Shown here: piece by piece, positions 17,926 through 25,537 of the stretch
Position numbering within the stretch: position 1 is the first letter of the stretch
How the letters are laid out: the number at the start of each line of letters is the position of its first letter
Source: Rhodovastum atsumiense
Lineage (GTDB): Bacteria; Pseudomonadota; Alphaproteobacteria; Acetobacterales; Acetobacteraceae
Reading direction: 5' to 3'
DNA length: 64,000 nt
Assembly (NCBI RefSeq): GCF_937425535.1
Contig: NZ_OW485601.1
Location: forward strand, 4,447,501 to 4,511,500
Program-made: the position numbers and the translations under genes
Notes under the pieces: generated by a model
What the model was told of the DNA's origin: nothing
The model's input: the letters and a program-made list of their open reading frames with translations, nothing else
Database searches by the model: none

Positions 17926-18972
17926 ATGATTCCAGCGTTCCATCACCCTGATGCGGTGTTGCATCGTCCGGCGGCTTTCTTCAAGCGTGGCCAGATGGTG
18001 CCGATGCCGGAGTTGCCTGAGCGGGCCGATGCGATTTTGGCGATGCTACGGAAGCGCGGCAATCCGCTGACGGTGGCGCCGGACGCCGGTTCGGCGCCGC
18101 GGGCGGCGGTACACACGCCGGAATTGCTGACTTATCTGGAAACGGTGCATGCGCGCTGGACGGCGCGGCCGGATTTCAGCGAGGTGGTGATTCCCAACGT
18201 GTTCCAAGGGCCGGGGATGAGCGGCTATCCAACTGATATCATGGGGCAGGCCGGCTATCATTCCTTCGATCTCGCCGCACCGATCGGGGCCGGCACCTGG
18301 GCGGCGGTGGCGTCTTCGGCCAATGTCGCGGTGGCTGCGGCAAGGTTGGTGGGACGTGGCGAGGCGCGCAGTGCCTACGCTCTGTGCCGTCCGCCGGGCC
18401 ATCATGCCGGCCGCGAGCGTGTCGGCGGGTTCTGCTATCTCAACAACGCGGCGATCGCGGCGCAGGAGGTGCTGTCGCTGTTGCCGGCGCAGGGGCGGCG
18501 GCCGCGCGTGGCGATCCTGGATGTGGACCTGCACCATGGCAATGGGACGCAGGAGATCTTCTACGATCGCGACGACGTGTTTTTCGCCTCGGTGCATGTC
18601 GATCCGGCGGTGTTCTATCCATTCCTGGCCGGCTATGCGCATGAGCGTGGCGTGGGGCGGGGGCTGGGTACCAATCTGAACTTGCCGCTGCCGGTCGGCA
18701 GCAGCGAGGACGCGGTGCTGGATGCCATCGCTGCCCTGATCGCGGCGATCCGCGCCTATGGGCCGGAAGTGCTGGTGCTGTCGTTGGGCCTGGATCCGTA
18801 CGAGGGCGATCCGTACCAGGGCTTCCGCGTCAGCACGCCCGGCTTTGCGCGCATCGGCCGTGCCGTTGCCGCAATGGACCTGCCGACCGTACTGGTGCAG
18901 GAAGGTGGCTATGCGGTCGCCGACCTGAAGCAGAACCTGGCGAGTTTCCTCGACGGATTCGAGGCCGCTTGA
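17926..18972 (+). CDS. Histone-deacetylase-fold amidohydrolase, acetylpolyamine amidohydrolase-like (348 aa)
   Basis: Zinc amidohydrolase of the arginase/deacetylase fold. Conserved elements are intact: RPPGHHAGRERVGGFCYLNN (His pair near 159-160), ILDVDLHHGNGTQEIFYDRD (metal Asp200 and His202), LSLGLDPYEGDP (metal Asp near 290) and QEGGYAV (Tyr near 329). The order and spacing fit bacterial acetylpolyamine amidohydrolases better than acetoin-utilisation AcuC. The start at 17926 follows GGAGG; the reading frame upstream is the hairpin repeat. With gabT 35 bases downstream, a pathway that deacetylates an amine and then transaminates it is plausible. Substrate is inferred, not shown. Confidence 0.85.
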   Translation: MIPAFHHPDAVLHRPAAFFKRGQMVPMPELPERADAILAMLRKRGNPLTVAPDAGSAPRAAVHTPELLTYLETVHARWTARPDFSEVVIPNVFQGPGMSGYPTDIMGQAGYHSFDLAAPIGAGTWAAVASSANVAVAAARLVGRGEARSAYALCRPPGHHAGRERVGGFCYLNNAAIAAQEVLSLLPAQGRRPRVAILDVDLHHGNGTQEIFYDRDDVFFASVHVDPAVFYPFLAGYAHERGVGRGLGTNLNLPLPVGSSEDAVLDAIAALIAAIRAYGPEVLVLSLGLDPYEGDPYQGFRVSTPGFARIGRAVAAMDLPTVLVQEGGYAVADLKQNLASFLDGFEAA

Positions 18973-19007
18973 GAGTTTTCCTTGTCACCTGAGGACGACG
19001 CGAGATC

Positions 19008-20294
19008 ATGAATGCCAATCTGAGCCTGCAGACGCGGCGTGAGCGCGCGGTGCCGGCGGGCCTGTCCACCAACCTGCCGATCTATGCGGCACGCGCGCAG
19101 AACGCCGAGATCTGGGACGCCGACGGCAAGCGCTACATCGACTTTGCCAGCGGCATCGCCGCGGTGGCGACCGGGCACCGCCATCCGAAGGTGGTGGCGG
19201 CGGTGCGTGAACAGCTCGATCATTTCGCGCATGTCTGCATCCAGGTGACGCCCTACGAGCCCTACGTGGCGCTGGCCGAGAAGCTGAACGGGCTGATGCC
19301 GGGGCCGGGCGAGAAGCGCACGCTGTTCGTCACCACCGGCGCCGAGGCGGTGGAGAACGCCGTTAAGATCGCGCGCATCGCCACCGGCCGGCCGGGGGTG
19401 GTGGCCTTCACCGGCGCCTTCCACGGCCGCACCCTGCTGACCGTGGCACTGACCGGCAAGGTGGCGCCGTACAAGCTGGGCGTGGCCCCGCTGCCCGGCG
19501 AGATCTACCATGTGCCGTTCCCCGACGCCTATCACGGCGTTTCGGTGGAACAGTCGCTGCAGGCGCTGGACACGCTGTTCCGCGCCGATATCGACCCGGC
19601 ACGCGTGGCCGCCATCATCATCGAGCCGGTGCAGGGCGAGGGCGGCTTCAATCCCGCGCCCGCGGACTTCATGCAGGCGCTGCGCAAGGTTTGCGACCGG
19701 CACGGCATCCTGTTGATCGTCGATGAGATCCAGACCGGCTTCGGACGCACCGGCAAGCTGTTCGCGGTGGAGCATTCCGGCGTCGCGCCCGACCTGATGA
19801 CCGTGGCCAAGAGCCTGGGCGGCGGCTTCCCGATCTCCGGCGTGATCGGCCGCGCCGAGGTGATGGACAAGCCGAAGGTGGGGGCGATCGGCGGCACCTA
19901 TGGCGGCAACCCGATGTCCTGCGCGGCCGGGCTCGCGGTGCTGGACGTCATCGCCGAGGAGAAGCTGGTGGAACGCGCCGGCACGCTCGGCGGAATCATC
20001 GGCGGGCGGCTGCGGGCGATGGCACAGCGCAATGAGTTCTCCTGCATCGGCGACGTGCGTGGGCTCGGCGCGATGCTGGCGATGGAACTGGTGAAGGACC
20101 GGGTGACACGGGAACCGGCACCGGAGCTGACGAAGAAACTGGTGGCGCGCGCGGCGGAGAAGGGGCTGCTGATCCTCTCCTGCGGCGTGTGGGGCAATGC
20201 CATCCGCTTCCTGCCGCCGTTGACGATTCCGGAAGCGCAGCTCATCGAGGGGCTCGATATTCTGGAAGCTTCGCTGGCGGAATTGGTGGCGTAA
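19008..20294 (+). CDS. gabT: 4-aminobutyrate--2-oxoglutarate aminotransferase (428 aa)
   Basis: Class III PLP aminotransferase. Landmarks: LFVTTGAEAVENAVKIAR, AFTGAFHGRTLLTVALTGK, the PLP Asp in ILLIVDEIQTGFGRTGK and the Schiff-base lysine in MTVAKSLGGGFP (Lys268). Length and motifs match GabT, which moves the amino group of GABA or related omega-amino acids to 2-oxoglutarate. It closes the operon and is followed by a full hairpin repeat. It would handle the free omega-amino acid released by the upstream hydrolases. No succinate-semialdehyde dehydrogenase gene is adjacent. Confidence 0.9.
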   Translation: MNANLSLQTRRERAVPAGLSTNLPIYAARAQNAEIWDADGKRYIDFASGIAAVATGHRHPKVVAAVREQLDHFAHVCIQVTPYEPYVALAEKLNGLMPGPGEKRTLFVTTGAEAVENAVKIARIATGRPGVVAFTGAFHGRTLLTVALTGKVAPYKLGVAPLPGEIYHVPFPDAYHGVSVEQSLQALDTLFRADIDPARVAAIIIEPVQGEGGFNPAPADFMQALRKVCDRHGILLIVDEIQTGFGRTGKLFAVEHSGVAPDLMTVAKSLGGGFPISGVIGRAEVMDKPKVGAIGGTYGGNPMSCAAGLAVLDVIAEEKLVERAGTLGGIIGGRLRAMAQRNEFSCIGDVRGLGAMLAMELVKDRVTREPAPELTKKLVARAAEKGLLILSCGVWGNAIRFLPPLTIPEAQLIEGLDILEASLAELVA

Positions 20295-20444
20295 GGCAAG
20301 GGCTCTGCCCTTGACCCGGCAGGGGCCATAAGGCCCCTGCACCCCAGTCTCGCTGCGCGGCAAAGAATGGGATCCAAGGGCGAAGCCCTTGGTGGAGGTC
20401 CAGGATGCGAAGCCTCCTGGTGGGGTTTGGGGCGAAGCCCCGAC
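20295..20444 (+). repeat. Multi-hairpin intergenic repeat, full copy (five hairpins)
   Basis: Begins at the gabT stop codon. Five hairpins in series: CAAGGGCTCTGCCCTTG; CAGGGGCCATAAGGCCCCTG; linker with CTGCGCGGCAAAGAATGGG; CCAAGGGCGAAGCCCTTGG; CCAGGATGCGAAGCCTCCTGG (one arm mutated); GGGGCGAAGCCCC. Same order as the copies at 32870 and 54210. Confidence 0.85.
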
Positions 20445-20480
20445 GGCGGATTGCGCTGCGCTGATCCGCCCTACATTTGT

Positions 20481-21266
20481 TCAGGCGATGGTGGGGACGA
20501 TACCGCCTTCGGCCCGCACCGCGGCACCGTTGGTGACCGCCGCCAACGGACTGGCCAGATACGTGACGATGGCGCCGATCTCGTCCGCTTCGATCAGGCG
20601 ACGGATCAGCGACAGCGGCCGCATCTTGCGGAAGAATTCCGCTTCGCGCTCGGCCTCGGGGGCGTCCTTGTTGTCGACGACCGAGCGGATGAATTCGACG
20701 ATCCCCTCGGAGCGCGTCGGGCCTGGCATCACCGAGTTCACGGTGACGCCAGTGCCGCGCGTCTGTTCGGCAAGACCACGGGCGATGGCAAGCTGCGCGG
20801 TCTTGGTCATGCCGTAATGCACCATCTCGGCGGGCGGCAGCAGGCCGCTCTCGCTGGCGATGAAGATGATCCGGCCCCAATCGCGCGCGAGCATGCGCGG
20901 GAAATAGTGGCGGGCCAGGCGCGCGCCGCTGACGACGTTGACCTCGAAGAAACGGTGCCAGTCCTCGTCGCTGATCTCCACGAAGGGCTTCGCTTCGTAG
21001 ATGCCGAGGTTGTTGACCAGGATGTCAACCTCCGGCACCGCCGCGACCAGCGCGGCCGCGCCGGCGGCGGTGGCCGGGTCGGCGAGGACCGGGCGCACCT
21101 GGCCGACGGCCGCAATCTCGGCGGCAGCGGCATCCAGCTTCTCCTGGCTGCGGCCGGTGATGACGACATCCACGCCTTCCGCCGCCAGCCGCCGGGCGAT
21201 GGCAAGGCCGATGCCCGCCGTCGATCCCGTCACCAGGGCGGTCTTGCCGTGCAGTTGCAGATCCAT
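20481..21266 (-). CDS. SDR-family NAD(P)-dependent oxidoreductase (261 aa)
   Basis: Classical short-chain dehydrogenase: cofactor loop TGSTAGIGLAIA (residues 13-24), NNLG (85-88), catalytic Ser138, Tyr151 and Lys155 (YGMTK). A good AGGAG precedes the ATG at 21266. The protein resembles the SDRs often annotated as 3-oxoacyl-ACP reductase-like, but the substrate cannot be read from sequence. It is divergent from a LysR gene across a 105-base region holding a symmetrical T-N11-A site, so that regulator almost certainly controls it. An acidic residue in the beta-2 end is absent (TGRSQEKL), which favours NADP. Confidence 0.9.
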   Translation of the reverse strand: MDLQLHGKTALVTGSTAGIGLAIARRLAAEGVDVVITGRSQEKLDAAAAEIAAVGQVRPVLADPATAAGAAALVAAVPEVDILVNNLGIYEAKPFVEISDEDWHRFFEVNVVSGARLARHYFPRMLARDWGRIIFIASESGLLPPAEMVHYGMTKTAQLAIARGLAEQTRGTGVTVNSVMPGPTRSEGIVEFIRSVVDNKDAPEAEREAEFFRKMRPLSLIRRLIEADEIGAIVTYLASPLAAVTNGAAVRAEGGIVPTIA

Positions 21267-21279
21267 GGGGCGGCTCCTT

Positions 21280-21304
21280 GCAAATCTCCGGCAAGGAGAT
21301 ATGC
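21280..21304. promoter_or_regulatory. Candidate LysR operator between SDR and lysR
   Basis: GCAAATCTCC (21280-21289) and GGAGATATGC (21295-21304) form a 10-bp inverted pair with one mismatch around GGCAA. Inside it lies a T-N11-A core (21285 to 21297). It overlaps the leader of the SDR gene and sits in the divergent promoter region, as expected for LysR control. Confidence 0.55.
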
Positions 21305-21371
21305 GGCAGCCTGATTGGTGATTAGCATGCGCGGCTGCATTTCAGAAGTGATTCCGAGTCACGAATTGCGC

Positions 21372-22268
21372 ATGGACAACCGCCTCGGCGACATCGAGAT
21401 CTTCCTGACCGCCGCACGGGCCGGCAGCTTCGCCGCCGCGGCGAAGCTGTTGCGGCTGACCTCCTCGGCCGTCAGCCGCGGCATCGCCCGGCTGGAACAG
21501 CGGCTCGGGGTCGTGCTGCTGCGCCGGACCACCCGTTCGCTGGCGCTGACGCCGGAGGGCGAGCGGTATCGCGACCGCATGTCCGGATTGCTGGCGGAGA
21601 TCGAGGCGGCCGAGCGCGGCCTGGGCCATGAGCGGGAAGGCCCGAGCGGGCTACTGCGCATCAACGCCTCGGTGCCATTCGGGACGCAGTGCCTGCTGCC
21701 AATTCTGCCGCGCTTCATCGCACGCTGCCCGAAGGTCACGCTCGATCTGGCGTTGTCGGACGAGGTGGTCGACCTGGTCGAGGCACGCGCAGACATCGCG
21801 ATTCGCATCGGTAAGCTGCGGGAAACCAGGCTGCACGCGAAGAAGCTCGGGCACAGCCGGATGGTGGTGGTGGCGAGCCCGGCCTATCTGGCGGCACGGG
21901 GCACGCCGCGGACGCCGATGGACCTGGACGGGCACAGTTGCCTGCAGTTCAGCTTTCGCCGCTCGGTGGATGGCTGGCCGTTCCAGATCGCCCGCCGCAC
22001 GATGCATCGTCCCGTCGAAGGCAACTTCCTGGGCAATTCGGGCGAGGTGGTGCGGATGATGGCGGTCGCCGGCGGGGGCATCGCCCGGCTTGGCCATTTC
22101 CATGTGGCGGCGGATTTGCGCGCGGGGCGGTTGGTGGAGATCCTGGCGCCCTATCATCCGGGCGACGGCGAGGACATCCATGCCGTGTATTCCGCGCAGG
22201 ATCGCCTCGCCCTGCGCGTGCGCAGCTTCCTCGATTTCCTGCAGGATGAACTGGTGCTGCCCGGCTGA
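21372..22268 (+). CDS. LysR-family transcriptional regulator (298 aa)
   Basis: N-terminal winged helix-turn-helix (MDNRLGDIEIFLTAARAGSF, then TSSAVSRGIARLEQRLG) followed by the effector-binding domain. The start at 21372 matches the usual family beginning, though it lacks a good ribosome site; in-frame starts at 21327 and 21315 are alternatives. Divergent from the SDR gene it probably controls through the palindrome at 21280-21304. Of the subtype close to DsdC/AaeR-like single-substrate regulators; effector unknown. Confidence 0.88.
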   Translation: MDNRLGDIEIFLTAARAGSFAAAAKLLRLTSSAVSRGIARLEQRLGVVLLRRTTRSLALTPEGERYRDRMSGLLAEIEAAERGLGHEREGPSGLLRINASVPFGTQCLLPILPRFIARCPKVTLDLALSDEVVDLVEARADIAIRIGKLRETRLHAKKLGHSRMVVVASPAYLAARGTPRTPMDLDGHSCLQFSFRRSVDGWPFQIARRTMHRPVEGNFLGNSGEVVRMMAVAGGGIARLGHFHVAADLRAGRLVEILAPYHPGDGEDIHAVYSAQDRLALRVRSFLDFLQDELVLPG

Positions 22269-22350
22269 TGCAGGCGGTGCCGCTTTATGTGGCGAGTCGC
22301 AATCAAGAAAAAAGATATGCACTTCAGTGCAGACAATCTGCAGTCCTGTC

Positions 22351-22404
22351 TATAATATCAACTGAAAGTTGATTAACTATGTTATGTGCCGGTAGTTAAC
22401 TTTC
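22351..22404 (+). promoter_or_regulatory. Promoter region of the chemoreceptor gene with inverted repeat
   Basis: A perfect TATAAT hexamer lies at 22351-22356 in an AT-rich block. It is followed by an interrupted inverted pair, GAAAGTTGATTAACTA (22364-22379) and TAGTTAACTTTC (22393-22404). No convincing -35 box is seen at the right distance. The inverted pair may be a regulator site. Confidence 0.4.
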
Positions 22405-22422
22405 ACTGACAGGTTGGCGGGC

Positions 22423-24603
22423 ATGCTGCTTTCAAGTATCCAGCGCAAGATCGCGGTTTTCTCGGCGGCGGCCGTTCTCGCGACGACCGCGGCCTTGCTC
22501 GGCTACGGGACGTGGTCCGCCTACAGCACCCGCGACTACGTGGCCGAGCGCGTGAACCGCCTGCTCGACGCGACCACCCGGGACCGGCTGGCCGGCTTCG
22601 CCGCGACCCAGGCCGGGATCATCCGGTCCGAACTGGACACCGCCTTCGACGCGGCCCGGGACATGGCGCGCAGCTTCGAGGCGCTGGCGCAGGTGCCGGA
22701 GCAGGGCGGCACCCGGCCGGATTTGCGACGCACGCAGTTCAACGCCATGCTGCTCAACGTGCTCAAGGGCAACCCGCGCTTCAACGGCACCTACAGCGCC
22801 TGGGAACCCAACGCCCTCGACGGCAACGACGCCGGCTTCCGCAATCGGCACGATGTCGGCTCCGATGCCACCGGACGCTTCCTGCCGTACTGGACCCGCG
22901 ATGCCGGCGGGCGCGTCGCGATCCAGCCCCTGGTCGAATACGACAGCCGCGACCTGCATCCGAACGGCGTGATGAAGGGTGGCTGGTATATCGGGCCGAT
23001 GGAGGGGAACGGGGAAAGCATCCTCGGCCCGCTGCCCTATGTGGTGCAGGGCAAGAGCGTCTATCTCGCCACGATGTCGGTGCCGATCATGGTGGACGGC
23101 CGGTTCCGCGGCGTCGCCGGGGCGGATTTCGACCTTGCCTTCGTGCAGAAGCTTGCCGAGGAGGTCAGCAGCAAGCTCTACGACGGCAAGGCGTCCGTCT
23201 CCATCGTCACCGACAAGGGGCTGGTGGTCGCCGCGAGCGCGCATCCCGCCGCCGTCGGCGGCTCTTTCCGGTCGTATACCTCCACCTGGCAGGAAGACCT
23301 CGACACCATCCGCGGCAGCCGCCAGAGCGTAGCGCTGGATCCGGGCAGCGACAGTTTCCGGGCGCTGTCGCCGATCACCCTGGGACGCGCGAAGACGCCA
23401 TGGGCGGTGCTGATCACCGTGCCGCGTCAGGTGGTGATGGCCGAGGCCGCCGCGCTGGAGGCGAAGCTGAGCGCGCGCAGCGCCAGCGACATCGCCATGC
23501 AGCTGACCGTGTCGCTGCTGCTGGTGGCGGCGGCGGTCGGGGGCATGTGGCTGGTTGCCGGTGGCATCGCCCGCCCCATCCAGGCCAGTGCGCGCTTCGC
23601 CGAAGGCATCGCCGCCGGGCGGCTGGATGAGCGGCTGGAGGTCACGCAGAACGACGAAACCCGCACGCTGGCGGTGGCGCTGTGCAAGACCGCGTCCGAC
23701 CTGAAGCAGGCGCAGCAGGACCGCATCGCCGCCCAGGCCAGGACCGAGGCCGAGCGCAAGACCGCGCTGGCGGCCCTGGCCAACGAGTTGGAGGCCAAGG
23801 TGCGTGGCGTGGTCGAAGGGCTCGCGGCCGCCGCGGACCGGATGGGGGGCGCCGCCGAGAGCATGACCACGGTGGCCGAGCGGACCCACGGGCAGGCGGC
23901 CAGCGGCTCGGCCGCGTCGGCCGAGGCCAACACCGCTGTCCAGACCATCGCTTCGGCGGCCGAGGAATTGTCCGCCTCGATCGGCGAGATTTCCAAGCAG
24001 GTGGGAACCTCGACCCGGATCGCGACGGAAGCGGTGCAGTCTGCCGGGCAGGCGAATGCCCAGGTGCAGGGCCTGACCACGGCAGCCCAGGAGATCGGCG
24101 CCATCGTCGAGCTGATCTCCTCGATCGCCGGCCAGACCAACCTGCTCGCGCTCAACGCCACCATCGAGGCCGCCCGGGCCGGCGAGGCGGGGCGCGGCTT
24201 CGCCGTGGTGGCGGCCGAGGTCAAGAACCTCGCGGGGCAGACCGCCAAGGCCACCACCGAGATCGCGGCGAAGGTCGCGGACATCCAGCGCGTGACCGCG
24301 GAAACCGCGTCGGGCATCCGTGCCATCGGCGAGGTCATTACCCAGTCCAGGGAGATCACGACCGGCATTGCCACGGCCATCGAGGAGCAGAGCGCCACGA
24401 CCACGGAGATCGCGCGCAATGTCCAGCAGACCGCGGCCGCGGCACGCGACGTTTCCAGGATCGTCGCCGGCGTGGGGGAGGCGGCCGACGATTCGCGCAA
24501 GACCGCGGGCCACGTGCGGACCCTGTCCGATGAGATCGCGGCCCAGACCACGCAACTGCGGCAGGCGGTGAACGGCTTCCTTTCCGGCATTCGTGCGGCA
24601 TGA
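22423..24603 (+). CDS. Methyl-accepting chemotaxis protein with extracellular Cache domain (726 aa)
   Basis: Transmembrane chemoreceptor. Layout: first membrane helix near residues 10-30; a periplasmic Cache sensor of about 320 residues (GTYSAWEPNALDGNDAGFRN, SVPIMVDGRFRGVAGADFDL); second membrane helix near 357-382; HAMP linker; then the signalling coil whose tip reads SIAGQTNLLALNATIEAARA (about 565-585). It has the usual methylation-region helices but no obvious C-terminal pentapeptide. A TTG start at 22414 is possible. No other chemotaxis gene is nearby, so it feeds a remote Che system. Ligand is unknown; Cache domains of this type often bind amino acids or carboxylates. Confidence 0.93.
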   Translation: MLLSSIQRKIAVFSAAAVLATTAALLGYGTWSAYSTRDYVAERVNRLLDATTRDRLAGFAATQAGIIRSELDTAFDAARDMARSFEALAQVPEQGGTRPDLRRTQFNAMLLNVLKGNPRFNGTYSAWEPNALDGNDAGFRNRHDVGSDATGRFLPYWTRDAGGRVAIQPLVEYDSRDLHPNGVMKGGWYIGPMEGNGESILGPLPYVVQGKSVYLATMSVPIMVDGRFRGVAGADFDLAFVQKLAEEVSSKLYDGKASVSIVTDKGLVVAASAHPAAVGGSFRSYTSTWQEDLDTIRGSRQSVALDPGSDSFRALSPITLGRAKTPWAVLITVPRQVVMAEAAALEAKLSARSASDIAMQLTVSLLLVAAAVGGMWLVAGGIARPIQASARFAEGIAAGRLDERLEVTQNDETRTLAVALCKTASDLKQAQQDRIAAQARTEAERKTALAALANELEAKVRGVVEGLAAAADRMGGAAESMTTVAERTHGQAASGSAASAEANTAVQTIASAAEELSASIGEISKQVGTSTRIATEAVQSAGQANAQVQGLTTAAQEIGAIVELISSIAGQTNLLALNATIEAARAGEAGRGFAVVAAEVKNLAGQTAKATTEIAAKVADIQRVTAETASGIRAIGEVITQSREITTGIATAIEEQSATTTEIARNVQQTAAAARDVSRIVAGVGEAADDSRKTAGHVRTLSDEIAAQTTQLRQAVNGFLSGIRAA

Positions 24604-24671
24604 TTCCGGACTGATTGATGTGCCTGCAGGCCGGATATCCCTTCGATTGCAACGGGACGGCCTGACCTTGC

Positions 24672-24699
24672 CGGGCGCAGGGTGAAGCCCCTGCGCCCG
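24672..24699 (+). terminator. Hairpin downstream of the chemoreceptor gene
   Basis: CGGGCGCAGGG (24672-24682) pairs perfectly with CCCTGCGCCCG (24689-24699) around a 6-base loop, 69 bases after the stop. The following CATTTGTCC is only weakly T-rich. Confidence 0.55.
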
Positions 24700-24825
24700 C
24701 ATTTGTCCGGCGGCGCCGGGCCGTGGCCGCCGTTTCGCCCCGGCATTCATACCGTTTGTTGATGTGCCGGAATGCCGGGTCGCGTGTATCGCGGCAAGGC
24801 TGGCTCAGCGGAACGGGAAGACGTC

Positions 24826-25500
24826 ATGGATGTCGATGCCGATGGCGATTTCACGCGGCAGGTCAATGCCCTGCGTTGGTTCCACCAGATCGATTTCGGC
24901 AACGGCGTGCTCAGTCCGGGCGTGATCAAGGCCCCGAAGATCCGCCGCATGGCGAAGCTGATCTTCGACCGGCCGCTCGCGGGCAGGTCGGTGCTGGACA
25001 TCGGCTGCTGGGACGGCGCCTACAGCATCGAGGCGGTCCGGCGGGGGGCCGCGCGCGTGCTGGCGACCGACCATTATGTCTGGCACGAGGGCTGGGGCGA
25101 CCGACGCGCTTTGGACCTGGCGCGCAGCCGGCTCGCGCCACAGATCGAGGTGCTGGACGCGCCGGTCGAGGCATTGACCGAGGAGCGGGTGGGCCGGTTC
25201 GATATCGTGCTGTTTTGTGGCCTGTTCTATCACCTGCGCCATCCCTTCGCCGCGCTGGAACAGGTGGCGACACTGGCGAAAGAGGTGCTGGTGGTGGAAA
25301 GCCGCATCGTCGCGCCGTTCAGCCGGCGGCCGTTCATGCGGTTCTACCCGGGCGCGGAACTCGACGGCGATCCGACCAACTGGTGGGCCCCCAACCGCGC
25401 CTGCATGGAGGCGCTGCTGCGCGATCTGGGGTTCCGGCACATCCGCTTCCGCCGGCCGGACTGGCGCTGGCGGCGCGGGATGTTCCACGCCGAGCGCTGA
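24826..25500 (+). CDS. SAM-dependent methyltransferase, CmoB-like/DUF1698 (224 aa)
   Basis: Class I methyltransferase. The segment ALRWFHQIDFGNGVLSPG and the SAM loop VLDIGCWDGAYSIEA (about residues 55-70) match the CmoB/tRNA(mo5U34)-type domain; LFCGLFYHLRHPFAALEQV is the usual post-motif. It lacks the N-terminal extension of true CmoB, so the tRNA role is unlikely. GGGAAG precedes the ATG. It leads a same-strand group with an O-acyltransferase and its SGNH-like partner, which points to methylation of a glycan or a lipid-linked surface molecule. That is inference from position. Confidence 0.8.
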   Translation: MDVDADGDFTRQVNALRWFHQIDFGNGVLSPGVIKAPKIRRMAKLIFDRPLAGRSVLDIGCWDGAYSIEAVRRGAARVLATDHYVWHEGWGDRRALDLARSRLAPQIEVLDAPVEALTEERVGRFDIVLFCGLFYHLRHPFAALEQVATLAKEVLVVESRIVAPFSRRPFMRFYPGAELDGDPTNWWAPNRACMEALLRDLGFRHIRFRRPDWRWRRGMFHAER

Positions 25501-25537
25501 GCGGCGGCGTCCGATCCTTCCGCCGGGACGGGACAGA

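Noticed and set aside
22432-24750. A 772-codon minus-strand frame opposite the chemoreceptor gene
   Set aside because: Shadow with Arg/Gly/Leu-biased sequence; the plus strand encodes a clear receptor.
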